Part shown: positions 45,966-54,159 of the stretch, one piece after another
Layout: each line of letters begins with the position of its first letter
Numbering within the stretch: position 1 is the stretch's first letter
Assembly (NCBI RefSeq): GCF_004135385.1
Contig: NZ_CP035493.1
Location: 248,001-312,000, forward strand
DNA length: 64,000 bases
Reading direction: 5' to 3'
DNA from: Xylanimonas protaetiae
GTDB lineage: Bacteria > Actinomycetota > Actinomycetes > Actinomycetales > Cellulomonadaceae
Notes under the pieces: generated by a model
Database searches by the model: none
What the model saw: only the letters and a program-made list of their open reading frames with translations
What the model was told of the DNA's origin: nothing
Position numbers and translations under genes: made by a program

Positions 45966-46035
45966 GACGTAGGTGAAGCGAAGGGTGAGGGCCGAGGTAC
46001 GAGGCACTCGCCCGGAGCGGAACCGCAGGCTCAGG
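45961..46035. repeat. Palindrome-ended extragenic element, copy 2
   Basis: It starts CCTGAG at the bL37 stop codon and ends CTCAGG; inside is GGGCCGAGGTACGAGGCACT, close to copy 1 at 44200. As in copy 1, the element provides the stop codon of the upstream gene. Confidence 0.7.
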
Positions 46036-46072
46036 CGTTCACAAGAACTGCCTGAGCACAGGCACCAGACGC

Positions 46073-46115
46073 GCGAGAGGCCGCGGCCCCGTCACCGGGG
46101 ACCGCGGCCTCTCGC
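46073..46115 (-). terminator. Terminator of the sigR-rsrA operon
   Basis: GCGAGAGGCCGCGG and its complement (46073-46086 and 46102-46115) form a 14-bp stem, with an inner CCCC/GGGG pairing. It begins about 20 bases after the rsrA stop; the convergent bL37 side may also use it. Confidence 0.85.
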
Positions 46116-46135
46116 ATGTCCAGGATCGCCCGAGC

Positions 46136-46402
46136 TCAGTCGACCGTCATGACCGTCAGCTGCGTGTGGATGCGCAGGCGCAGCGCCTCCGGCGCGCGCT
46201 CGGCGCACGACCGGCGCACGAGCTTCTTGACGAGCTCCTCCGCGCTCAGCTCGGCCAGGCAGGGCGAGCAGTGCGCGAGATGATCGCGCATGCGGCGCTC
46301 GTCGGCCGGCGTCATCTCGGAGTCCAGGTACTCGTACAGGTGCACGAGCGCGTGCTCGCACTCGTTCTCGCCCGCGACGTCGTGCGGGATCGGCTCGCTC
46401 AC
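46136..46402 (-). CDS. rsrA: Zinc-binding anti-sigma factor of the mycothiol/thiol-stress system (RsrA/RshA type)
   Basis: The 88-residue protein is a ZAS-type anti-sigma factor: His41-x3-Cys45-x2-Cys48 (HLAHCSPC) with an additional Cys15 that would complete the zinc site. In the family, oxidation of these cysteines forms a disulfide, releases zinc and frees SigR. The GTG start overlaps the sigR stop (GTGA), the normal order for this pair. Confidence 0.93.
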   Translation of the reverse strand: MSEPIPHDVAGENECEHALVHLYEYLDSEMTPADERRMRDHLAHCSPCLAELSAEELVKKLVRRSCAERAPEALRLRIHTQLTVMTVD

Positions 46403-47076
46403 TTCGTACCTCCGTCGGCCTGCGCCGCTGTGCTCGCCGCGATGAGGCCGCGCTCCGCCGCGTAGTCGGCGAGCAGCTCGCGCAGCTGCTTGCGACCGCG
46501 GTGCAACCGGGACATCACCGTCCCGATCGGCGTCCCCATGATCTCGGCGATCTCCTTGTAGGGGAACCCTTCGACGTCCGCGTAGTAGACGACCATGCGC
46601 CGGTCCTCCGGGAGCGCCGCCAGGGCGCGCTTCACGTCGGAGTCGGGCAGGTGGTCCAGCGCCTCGACCTCGGCCGAGCGCAGGCCCGACGACGTGTGCG
46701 ACGCCGCGCGGGCGATCTGCCAGTCCTCGACCTCCTCGGCCTGGGACTGCTGCGGCTCGCGCTGCTTCTTGCGGTAGCTGTTGATGAACGTGTTCGTCAG
46801 GATCCGGTACAGCCACGCCTTGAGGTTGGTGCCCGGGCGGTACTGGTGGAACGCGGCGAACGCCTTCGCGAACGTCTCCTGGACCAGGTCCTCCGCGTCC
46901 GCGGGGTTGCGCGTCATGCGCAGCGCGGCGGAGTACAGCTGGTCGAGGTGCGTCAGGGCGTCGCGCTCGAAGCGCGCCGCGCGGGCCGCCGGGCTCTCGT
47001 CGTCCGGGGCGCGGTCGGTCCCGTCGTCGAGGTCGTCGACGACGTCGTTCGGCTGGTCGCTCAGGTCGTCGCTCAT
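46399..47076 (-). CDS. sigR: RNA polymerase sigma factor SigR/SigH (thiol-oxidative stress)
   Basis: The 225-residue ECF sigma factor has region 2 ([38 protein letters not shown] in outline) and region 4 ([41 protein letters not shown] in outline), close to Streptomyces SigR and mycobacterial SigH. It drives thioredoxin and mycothiol genes when RsrA is oxidised. I chose ATG 47076, which matches family length. An in-frame ATG at 47277 would add 67 residues; Streptomyces makes such a longer, unstable SigR' from an upstream promoter. A SigR-like promoter lies inside that extension (47254-47280). Confidence 0.93.
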   Translation of the reverse strand: MSDDLSDQPNDVVDDLDDGTDRAPDDESPAARAARFERDALTHLDQLYSAALRMTRNPADAEDLVQETFAKAFAAFHQYRPGTNLKAWLYRILTNTFINSYRKKQREPQQSQAEEVEDWQIARAASHTSSGLRSAEVEALDHLPDSDVKRALAALPEDRRMVVYYADVEGFPYKEIAEIMGTPIGTVMSRLHRGRKQLRELLADYAAERGLIAASTAAQADGGTK

Positions 47077-47253
47077 CCCGGCCGAGCCTAGTCCCTGCGG
47101 GCCTGCGGGGCTGATCGCGACGGCAGGCCAGGCGCCCGCCGACTTGGCGGGCTTGGCCACACCGTCGACCTGCGACGGAAGCGCGAACAGCGGCAGGTCC
47201 TCGACGGAGGCGGCGTTCTTCGGGGGCACGGTGCGTACGACATCGTCCAGGGG

Positions 47254-47280
47254 AACGCCGCGGGACCACGGATGCATTCC
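47254..47280 (-). promoter_or_regulatory. Candidate SigR-dependent autoregulatory promoter of sigR
   Basis: On the minus strand GGAAT (47280-47276) and GTT (47256-47254) are 19 bases apart, close to the SigR consensus GGAAT-N18-GTT. Transcripts would start near 47247, give the short SigR only, and exclude the ATG at 47277, which lies within the GGAAT itself. Confidence 0.5.
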
Positions 47281-47502
47281 CGCGGGCCCGCCGCCCCTCT
47301 CGCACGCCCTGAGTAGCCGTCGCGTGCCACTCTCCTCGGCGCACCGGCTACCGGGACCCCCGGCGTCGTGTGCGGGAAATCGCGCGCAGGCCTACGCACC
47401 AGCCGGCGACACGTATCCGTGCTTCCACGGTCTGTCGTCGACTGGGTCACGTCACCGGGACGCCACGAGCCCGGGTCCGACACCCCGGCTCCAGGAGGCC
47501 TC

Positions 47503-48126
47503 ATGACCACCCGTACCCTCGCGCGTGCCCGAGCTCTCGCCACCGTCTCGGCGGGTCTGCTCGGCGGCGTCCTCGTCCTGACGGGCTGCGGCACCGACCG
47601 CTCCGACGCGGGCGCCCCCGTCTCGGACACCCCGGCCGCGGAGACGCCGGCGCCGGAGACCACCGACGCCGGTGGTTCGGCGGAGGCGGCGGACGCGGAC
47701 GCGCCGATCACCCTGGCGGCGGCGAAGGCCGTCGCGCTCGCGTCCGTCGGTGAGGGCCAGGTCACCGGCTATGACGACGAGGACGACCACGGCGCCCGCT
47801 GGGAGATCGAGGTCACGCGGCCCGACGGCTCGGAGGTCGACGTGTACGTCGCCGCCGACGGCCGCGTCGTGAACACCGGGGAGCGTCAGGCGGAGCAGCC
47901 CGCGCAGGCCGCGCCCGCACCGGCCCCCGAGCCGGCGCCGTCGGGTGACGTGACACTGGACGAGGCCAAGCGCATCGCCGTCGCCCACGTCGGCGGCGGC
48001 CGCGTGACCTGGCATGAGCGCGAGAACGACCACGGCGCCCGCTGGGAGATCGAGGTCACGCGGCCCGACGGCTCGGAGGTCGACGTGTACGTCGCCGCCG
48101 ACGGCCGCGTGGTGCGCACCAGCTGA
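47503..48126 (+). CDS. Lipoprotein with two PepSY domains
   Basis: The 207-residue protein has a lipoprotein signal with lipobox LTGC, a Thr/Pro/Ala-rich spacer, and two PepSY repeats (about 67-125 and 148-207), each ending WEIEVTRPDGSEVDVYVAAD. PepSY domains often inhibit or bind proteases outside the cell. The two repeats share 85 bp of identical DNA. The ATG has an AGGAGG site. It is divergent from sigR across 225 bp; control by SigR is possible but no site is clear on this strand. Confidence 0.88.
   Translation: MTTRTLARARALATVSAGLLGGVLVLTGCGTDRSDAGAPVSDTPAAETPAPETTDAGGSAEAADADAPITLAAAKAVALASVGEGQVTGYDDEDDHGARWEIEVTRPDGSEVDVYVAADGRVVNTGERQAEQPAQAAPAPAPEPAPSGDVTLDEAKRIAVAHVGGGRVTWHERENDHGARWEIEVTRPDGSEVDVYVAADGRVVRTS
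47783..47867 (+). repeat. 85-bp exact direct repeat, copy 1 (inside the PepSY lipoprotein gene)
   Basis: Identical to 48026-48110, offset 243 bp (81 codons). It encodes the end of the first PepSY domain. Confidence 0.95.
48026..48110 (+). repeat. 85-bp exact direct repeat, copy 2 (inside the PepSY lipoprotein gene)
   Basis: Identical to 47783-47867, including third codon positions, while the rest of the two domains differs. That points to recent duplication or gene conversion. Confidence 0.95.
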
Positions 48127-48133
48127 CCCCGGA

Positions 48134-48168
48134 CGTCGTCCCGGGGCGGCACCGCCCCCGGGACGACG
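48134..48168 (+). terminator. Terminator after the PepSY lipoprotein gene
   Basis: CGTCGTCCCGGG pairs with CCCGGGACGACG around a GC-rich loop with a further bulged CGG pairing; it starts eight bases after the stop. Confidence 0.8.
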
Positions 48169-48212
48169 ACACGCCGGATGCATCCGCACCCCGCCGGTGG
48201 AATGGTGGAGCC

Positions 48213-48692
48213 ATGCTGCTGCGTCGCGTCGCCCGTCCCCTGCTGGCCGCACCGTTCGTGTACGACGGCGTGCAGGCTGCGCTGCATCCCGCCGAGCACG
48301 TCGCGGCCGCACGGGGGCTCACCGACACGGTGACCGACCGGGTGGGCGTGAAGCGGCTCAGCGACGAGCAGCTCACGCTCGCGGTGCGGGTGCACGGCGG
48401 GCTGACGGCGGTGCTCGGCGTCGCGCTGGCCGCGGGGTTCTTCCCGCGTGTCGCCTCGCTCAAGCTGGCCGCGCTGACGGCGCCCCTCGCCGTCGTGCAC
48501 CAGCCGTTCACGTCGAAGGGGGCCGAGCGGGCGCAGAAGACGGGGCGCTTCGTGCGCGCCGTCGGCTATGTGGGCGCCGCGCTGATCGCCGGCGTGGACA
48601 CCGAGGGCAGGCCCGGCGTGTCGTGGCGCGTGAGCCAGGCCCGCAAGAAGGCCGTGGCGAAGGTGGAGTCGGCCCGGCACGCCGACGACTGA
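48213..48692 (+). CDS. DoxX-family membrane protein
   Basis: The 159-residue protein has about four membrane helices and the DoxX layout ([44 protein letters not shown]). In mycobacteria DoxX works with SseA and SodA in thiol-oxidative resistance, which would fit the nearby sigR-rsrA, but this link is inference. It lies between a terminator and aroA. Confidence 0.85.
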   Translation: MLLRRVARPLLAAPFVYDGVQAALHPAEHVAAARGLTDTVTDRVGVKRLSDEQLTLAVRVHGGLTAVLGVALAAGFFPRVASLKLAALTAPLAVVHQPFTSKGAERAQKTGRFVRAVGYVGAALIAGVDTEGRPGVSWRVSQARKKAVAKVESARHADD

Positions 48693-48702
48693 GCGGACAC
48701 CG

Positions 48703-48744
48703 CCGAGCAGACGCGACCGAGCAGACGCGACCGAGCGGACACGG
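48703..48744. repeat. 14-bp tandem repeat upstream of aroA
   Basis: CCGAGCAGACGCGA occurs twice head to tail (48703, 48717), followed by a degenerate third unit CCGAGCGGACACGG. It fills the DoxX-aroA gap. Confidence 0.75.
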
Positions 48745-48791
48745 CACGGACACCGTGGCGGACGCTCCCGCGTCGGCCGGGGCCCGCCCGA

Positions 48792-48797
48792 TAGCCT
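48792..48797 (+). promoter_or_regulatory. Leaderless-type -10 box of aroA
   Basis: TAGCCT is followed by seven bases and the ATG at 48805. There is no ribosome site. Confidence 0.5.
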
Positions 48798-48804
48798 GGG
48801 GCCC

Positions 48805-50112
48805 ATGACGTCGACCCCCACCGCCGACCCCGCCGCGCTGCCCCGCTGGGAGGCACCGCTCGCGTCCGGCCCGCTGGACGCCCGCGTGGAGATCCCGGGG
48901 TCGAAGTCGCTGACCAACCGCCTGCTCGTGCTCGCCGCGCTCGCGGAGGGCCCGGGCGTGCTGCGGGGGGCGCTGCGCTCACGCGACGCGGACCTCATGA
49001 TCGGCGCGCTGCGCTCGCTCGGCGTCACGATCACGGAGGGCGACGCCCCCTCGACGCTGCACGTCACGCCCGGCCCCCTGACCGGCGACGTCGACGTCGA
49101 CTGCGGCTTGGCCGGCACCGTCATGCGCTTCCTGCCGCCCGTCGCGGCCCTCGCCACGGGCCCGGTCCGGTTCGACGGCGACCCGCACGCGCGCGTGCGT
49201 CCCATGCTCCCGGTGCTGCACGCGCTGCACGCCCTCGGTGTCGAGGTCACCGGCCCCGCCGGCGCGTTCCCCGCCACGCTGCCGTTCACGATCGGCGGCC
49301 GCGGCGGCCTGCGCGGCGGGCAGGTCGACGTCGACGCGTCGGCGTCGTCACAGTTCGTCTCGGGCCTGCTCCTCGCGGCGGCCCGGTTCGACGAAGGGCT
49401 CTCGCTGCGGCACATCGGCACCACGCTGCCGAGCCTGCCGCACATCGAGATGACGGTGGCGACGCTGCGCGAGGCCGGCGTCGTCGTCGACGACTCGCGC
49501 GACGGCATCTGGGTGGTGCAGCCGGCGCCGATCGCCGCGCGCGACGTGCGCGTCGAGCCCGACCTGTCCAACGCCGCCCCGTTCCTGGCTGCCGCGCTCG
49601 TGGCCGGCGGGTCGGTCTCGATCCCGGGCTGGCCGGCGTCGACCACCCAGCCGGGGGCCCTCGTCCCGGGTCTGCTGGAGCAGATGGGCGGGACCGCCTC
49701 CCTGACCGACGGCGTCCTGACGGTCACCGGAGACGGCACCGTCCACGGCATCGACGTCGACCTCCACGCCGCGGGGGAGCTCGCTCCGAACGTCGCCGCC
49801 CTCGCGGCCCTGGCCGACTCCCCCAGCCGCCTGCGCGGCATCGCGCACCTGCGCGGCCACGAGACCGACCGGCTCGCGGCCCTCGCCACCGAGATCACGC
49901 GGCTCGGCGGCCAGGCCGAGGAGACCCGCGACGGCCTCGTCATCACGCCGCGCCCGCTGCGCGGCGGCGTGTGGCGCACCTACGCCGACCACCGCATGGC
50001 GACGTCGGGCGCGCTGCTCGGGCTGCGGGTGCCGGGCGTGCAGGTCGAGGACGTCGAGACGACGGCCAAGACGCTGCCCGGCTTCGCCGGTCTCTGGCAG
50101 GCGATGCTCTGA
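48805..50112 (+). CDS. aroA: 3-phosphoshikimate 1-carboxyvinyltransferase (EPSP synthase)
   Basis: AroA joins shikimate-3-phosphate and phosphoenolpyruvate in aromatic amino acid synthesis. The 435-residue protein has [53 protein letters not shown], and the C-terminal [13 protein letters not shown] and [16 protein letters not shown]. Its stop shares a base with the rsgA ATG. The aroA-rsgA-hisN run next to sigR-rsrA resembles the sigH-rshA-aroA-Rv3228 area of M. tuberculosis. Confidence 0.97.
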   Translation: MTSTPTADPAALPRWEAPLASGPLDARVEIPGSKSLTNRLLVLAALAEGPGVLRGALRSRDADLMIGALRSLGVTITEGDAPSTLHVTPGPLTGDVDVDCGLAGTVMRFLPPVAALATGPVRFDGDPHARVRPMLPVLHALHALGVEVTGPAGAFPATLPFTIGGRGGLRGGQVDVDASASSQFVSGLLLAAARFDEGLSLRHIGTTLPSLPHIEMTVATLREAGVVVDDSRDGIWVVQPAPIAARDVRVEPDLSNAAPFLAAALVAGGSVSIPGWPASTTQPGALVPGLLEQMGGTASLTDGVLTVTGDGTVHGIDVDLHAAGELAPNVAALAALADSPSRLRGIAHLRGHETDRLAALATEITRLGGQAEETRDGLVITPRPLRGGVWRTYADHRMATSGALLGLRVPGVQVEDVETTAKTLPGFAGLWQAML

Positions 50113-51191
50113 TGGGGCGCCGGGGCGGCGACGAGCACGAGGGCTTCGGGCGTCCCTCCAAGCGTGGCAGCCGGCCCCGCACCAAGCAGCGTCCCGAGCA
50201 CGCGGACGCCGTCGTCGGGTTCGTCACCGGCGTCGACCGCGGGCGGTACACGCTGCTGCTCGACGAAGGGCTGGCGGACGAGCGTTCCGTGCTCGCCATG
50301 AAGGCGCGCGAGCTCTCGCGCACGCGCGTCGTCGTCGGCGACCGCGTCGACGTCGTCGGCGACACCACGGGAGACAAGGACACGCTGGCCCGCGTCGTGC
50401 GGATCGCCGAGCGCACCTCGGTGCTGCGGCGCACGGCCGACGACACCGACCCCTACGAGCGGATCGTCGTCGCGAACGCCGACCAGCTCGTCATCGTCAC
50501 GGCGCTCGCCCAGCCCGAGCCGCGCACCGGCATGATCGACCGCGCCGCGATCGCGGCGTACGACGCCGGGATGGACGTGCTGCTGTGCCTCACCAAGGCG
50601 GACCTCGCGCCCGCGGACGAGCTGCGCGGGCTCTACGAGCCGCTCGGCGTCCAGGTCGTCGTGACCTCCCCGGCGGACGGCGGGGCGTCCGACGACGGCG
50701 GGGCGGGCGGGAGCCGCGGCCTCGACGCCGCCTCGGTGGAGCGGGTGCGCGAGAAGCTGCAGGGCCGCGTGTCGGTGTTCCTCGGGCACTCCGGCGTCGG
50801 GAAGTCGACGCTGGTCAACGCGCTCGTGCCTGGGGCGCGCCGCGCGACCGGGCACGTCAACGACGTCACGGGGCGCGGCCGGCACACCTCGACGTCGGCG
50901 GTCGCGCTGCGGCTCCCGGACGGGGACGGCTGGGTCGTGGACACTCCCGGCGTGCGCTCCCTCGGCCTCGCGCACGTGGAGGTCGACCACGTGCTGGCCG
51001 CCTTCGACGACCTCCACGACGCCGCCCAGGACTGCCCGCGCGGCTGCACGCACCTGACCGACGCCCCCGACTGCGCCCTCGACGAGTGGATCGAGGCCTC
51101 CCCCGACGCCGACACGCGGGCGACACGCGAGGCCCGCCTGGCGAGCTTCCGCCGGGTCCTGGCCTCGCGCACCGCTAGCGTGGGGGCGTGA
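50112..51191 (+). CDS. rsgA: Small ribosomal subunit biogenesis GTPase RsgA
   Basis: RsgA is a circularly permuted GTPase that checks maturing 30S subunits. The 359-residue protein has an OB-fold start (about 33-100), G4 TKAD (CLTKADL) before G1 GHSGVGKST, G3 DTPG (VVDTPGVRS), and a zinc knuckle CPRGCTHLTDAPDC. The ATG overlaps the aroA stop by one base. Confidence 0.95.
   Translation: MGRRGGDEHEGFGRPSKRGSRPRTKQRPEHADAVVGFVTGVDRGRYTLLLDEGLADERSVLAMKARELSRTRVVVGDRVDVVGDTTGDKDTLARVVRIAERTSVLRRTADDTDPYERIVVANADQLVIVTALAQPEPRTGMIDRAAIAAYDAGMDVLLCLTKADLAPADELRGLYEPLGVQVVVTSPADGGASDDGGAGGSRGLDAASVERVREKLQGRVSVFLGHSGVGKSTLVNALVPGARRATGHVNDVTGRGRHTSTSAVALRLPDGDGWVVDTPGVRSLGLAHVEVDHVLAAFDDLHDAAQDCPRGCTHLTDAPDCALDEWIEASPDADTRATREARLASFRRVLASRTASVGA
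51176..51181 (+). promoter_or_regulatory. Leaderless-type -10 box inside the rsgA end, for hisN
   Basis: TAGCGT is followed by GGGGGC and the GTG at 51188, so hisN may also be made from its own leaderless transcript despite overlapping rsgA by four bases. Confidence 0.45.
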
Positions 51192-51976
51192 ACCCCGCTC
51201 GCACGTACGAGGACGACCTGCGGCTGGCGCACGTCATCGCCGACCAGGTCGACGCCCTGACCATGGAGCGCTTCCGCGCCCTCGACCTGCACGTCGAGAC
51301 CAAGCCGGACAACACCCCGGTCTCCGACGCCGACAAGGCCGCCGAGGAGTTCATCCGCGCCCAGCTCAAGCGGGCCCGCACGCGCGACGCCGTCGTCGGC
51401 GAGGAGTACGGCTCCGCGGGCAACGGTGCCCGGCGCTGGATCGTCGACCCGATCGACGGCACCAAGAACTTCGTGCGCGGCGTGCCCGTGTGGGCCACGC
51501 TCATCGCGCTGGCCGACGGGGACGAGGTCGTCATGGGCCTGGTCTCCGCGCCCGCGCTGGGGCGGCGCTGGTGGGCCGCCAAGGGCTCGGGCGCCTGGAC
51601 CGGGCGGTCGCTGTCGTCGGCGACGCGCCTGTCCGTCTCGGGGGTCCAGCGGCTCGAGGACGCCTCGTTCAGCTACTCGTCGCTGAGCGGGTGGGAGGAG
51701 CGCGACAAGCTCGACGGGTTCCTCGACCTGACGCGTCGCTGCTACCGCACCCGCGGCTACGGCGACTTCTGGTCGTACATGCTCGTGGCCGAGGGCGCCG
51801 CCGACCTCGCGGCCGAGCCCGAGCTCGAGGTCTACGACATGGCCGCGCTCGTGCCGATCGTCACCGAGGCGGGCGGCCGCTTCACGTCGCTCGACGGCGC
51901 CGAGGGCCCGTGGGGCGGCAACGCGCTCGCGACGAACGGCCACCTCCACGACGAGGTGCTGGTCTACCTGGGCTGA
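51188..51976 (+). CDS. hisN: Histidinol-phosphatase, inositol-monophosphatase type
   Basis: The 262-residue protein has the IMPase metal sites: DxxxVTxxD-like KPDNTPVSDADKAAE, GEEYG and WIVDPIDGTKNFVRG, and the late ELEVYDMAALVPIVTEAGG. The KNFVRG and RRCYRTRGYGDFWSY segments are those of actinobacterial HisN, which dephosphorylates histidinol phosphate. The GTG start overlaps the rsgA stop (GTGA). Confidence 0.92.
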   Translation: MNPARTYEDDLRLAHVIADQVDALTMERFRALDLHVETKPDNTPVSDADKAAEEFIRAQLKRARTRDAVVGEEYGSAGNGARRWIVDPIDGTKNFVRGVPVWATLIALADGDEVVMGLVSAPALGRRWWAAKGSGAWTGRSLSSATRLSVSGVQRLEDASFSYSSLSGWEERDKLDGFLDLTRRCYRTRGYGDFWSYMLVAEGAADLAAEPELEVYDMAALVPIVTEAGGRFTSLDGAEGPWGGNALATNGHLHDEVLVYLG

Positions 51977-51988
51977 TACGCCCGCCGT

Positions 51989-52046
51989 CGCGCGACTCTG
52001 AACGTCCGCGTACGCGTGCCCAGAACCGGACATTCAGAGTCGCGCG
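51989..52046. terminator. Bidirectional terminator between hisN and the DUF6912-like gene
   Basis: Arms 51989-52008 and 52027-52046 pair at 19 of 20 positions (left arm CGCGCGACTCTGAACGTCCG) with an 18-base loop. It lies between convergent genes. It also supports the proposed end of the DUF6912-like gene at 52057, because reading on would run through it. Confidence 0.85.
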
Positions 52047-52056
52047 GCAGGGGCGG

Positions 52057-52568
52057 TCATGTGCGGGGGATCGTGCGGAGCTCCGGGGGGCGTACCAGAG
52101 GAGGTCGCGGTCCGTGATCCGCTGGATCGCGGCGTCGAGGGCCGCGTCTGCGCCCGGTGCGTCGCTCACCGCCAGCTCCAGCACGTCGACGACGTCGGGC
52201 GACGCCGTCGGCTCGTCGACGTGGACGGCGACCAGGACCGTGCCGGGGACGTCCCCCGTCAGCCGGACCTGCGACGGCGCGGCGTCGGTGTCGCGCGCGA
52301 CGACCACGGCGTCGTCGGGCACCTCGACGGTGACGACCACCCGCAGCGGGACGACGCCGGGCGACCCGGCGACCAGCAGCAGCGAGTCGTGGGCGGCGGC
52401 GAGGAACGCGTGCCACTCGAGGCCCTCGTCGTCCTCGTCGGGGAGCGACGACGACAGCGCCGCCGTCACCGCGTGGGCCTGCCGGCCCGGAACGGTCCAG
52501 GTGGCGGCGGTCGCGGTGACGGCGGCGGAGTCCAGCTCGTCGAGCGTGGCGGGCACGTAGAGGCGCAT
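52057..52568 (-). pseudogene. DUF6912-like small protein, frameshifted near its end
   Basis: The protein starts MRLYVPATLDELD and continues to ITDRDLLWYAP, the pattern of an uncharacterised actinobacterial family of about 170 residues that normally ends shortly after DLLWY. At the six-G run 52085-52090 the frame is lost: as given, it reads on for about 60 Arg-rich residues through the terminator and into the 3' end of hisN (to 51882). Adding one G restores PPELRTIPRT and a stop at 52057. So one base is probably missing, through mutation or a homopolymer error. It follows the GPH symporter gene by 27 bp on the same strand. Confidence 0.75.
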
Positions 52569-52595
52569 GCCCCGATTGTGCCGCAGCGCTCCTGA

Positions 52596-54031
52596 TCAGG
52601 CCGCGAGCGCGGCGCGGGCCTCGATCTCGGCGTTCATCTCGTCCAGGCGCTCGTCGGTGAGGTCGTAGCGGTGGATGATCACCATCGCGACGACGAGCAG
52701 CACCGCCGGGATCACGGAGACCAGCCACAGGATGCCCTGCGTCGAGGTCGCCGACTGGTGGGAGCGCTCCGCGTGGTAGCCGGTCAGCGAGAGCACCAGG
52801 CCGGGGACGACGCCGCCCAGCGCCATGCCGGCCTTGAAGAAGATGCCGGTCAGGGCGTTGACGATGCCGGAGATGCGGCGGCCCGTGCGCCACTCGCCGT
52901 ACGAGACGACCTCGGGGATGAGCGACCACATGTAGCCCGTCGCCACAATCACGCCCGTCGAGCGGACGAACTGGGCGATCATGACGAGGCCCACGTGCTG
53001 CGACGGGTTCGGGATGAAGTAGAGCAGCGCGAGGCCAACGATGCCGATCGACAGGAAGAGGGTGAAGAGCGCCTTCTTGCCGATCCAGCGCTTGATGCGC
53101 GGCACGAGCGGCAGGAACACGAAGGCGGGCAGCACGCCGAGGGCGTTGAACCACTGCACCTGGTCGGAGGCGCGGACGACGTCGTTCATGTAGTACGCGG
53201 CGCCGGCGTTGCCGACCGACATCATGGCGAACGCGGTGATGAAGAAGAACGCGACCGTGCGCAGCGGCTTGTTGCGCTTGAACTCGGTGACCAGGTCGGT
53301 GACCTTGACCTGCTCGGCCGCGGCGTCGTCCATGACGACGCGCTCCTTGGTCTGCGTGAACGTGAAGACCAGCACCGCGAGGCCGATGGCGGCGTAGATC
53401 GCCATCGTGGTGAGCCAGCCGCCGGCCGACTCGGGCGTGTCCCACTGGCCGTCGGCGGAGAAGATCTTGACGAGCACCGGCACGCCGAACGCGACGGCGA
53501 GGCCGCCGATGTTGGCGAGGAACATGCGCGTGGTGGTCAGCACCGAGATCTCGTCGTTGTCGCGCGTGAGGCTCGAGTTGAGGGCGCCGTAGGGCACGTT
53601 CAGGAGCGTGTAGAGCATCGACAGGCCGACGTACGTGACGTAGGCGTACAGCAGCGACCCCGACATGCCCGTCCAGAACACCAGCACCGCGAGCGCCGAC
53701 AGCGGGATGCCTGCGATGACGAGCCACCCGCGGTAGCGACCCCACCGCGTGGTGTTCTTGTCGACGATGGTGCCGACGATCGGGTCCCACACCACGTCGA
53801 CCAGGCGCACCGCGAGGAACATCGTGGCCGCGGCCCCGCCGACAGCCCGAAGACCTCCGTGTAGAAGAACAGCAGGTACGTCGAGACGGTGTTGTAGATC
53901 AGGTTCTGGGCCAGGTCACCCGAGCCGAAGCCGATGCGCTGCATCCAGGTGAGCCGGTAGAAGCCCTGCGCCTCACCGGGAGCGGTGAGCGTCGTGGCAG
54001 CGCTTCCAACCTGGTCGATCGTGGTGCTCAT
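52596..54031 (-). pseudogene. GPH-family sugar:cation symporter, frameshifted
   Basis: The intact protein would be about 478 residues with 12 membrane helices of the glycoside-pentoside-hexuronide:cation symporter family (MSTTIDQ..., FYRLTWMQRIGFGSGDLAQN, later VDVVWDPIVGTIVDKNTTRWGRYR, the MelB-like cation-site region). The frame breaks near 53840: the first 65 or so residues end LSAG, and the rest (from MFLAVRLVD) is in another frame. Adding one G to the GGGG run gives LSAGAAATMFLAVRL with no other change. A palindromic GntR-like site lies in front of it. No glycosidase is adjacent. Confidence 0.82.
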
Positions 54032-54097
54032 GGCAGTGGTTGTCTCCCCCTCGTGACGGGCGGCCCGACGAGGGCCCCATCTAGGGTCACCCCGTGC

Positions 54098-54110
54098 GTG
54101 GTCTGACCAC
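54098..54110. promoter_or_regulatory. Candidate GntR/FadR-type operator before the GPH symporter gene
   Basis: GTGGTCTGACCAC is a perfect 13-bp palindrome that contains TGGTnnnACCA, the FadR-subfamily site pattern. It lies 67 bp before the start codon and next to a TAGATG -10-like hexamer (minus strand, near 54090). No GntR gene is in the window. Confidence 0.4.
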
Positions 54111-54159
54111 AACCGAAGTTGGCCGTTTGTGGCGAAGGCGACACCAAGGTCACGCCATC

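Noticed and set aside
51989-52046. Long palindrome as a novel extragenic element
   Set aside because: It lies between convergent genes and works as an ordinary bidirectional terminator.
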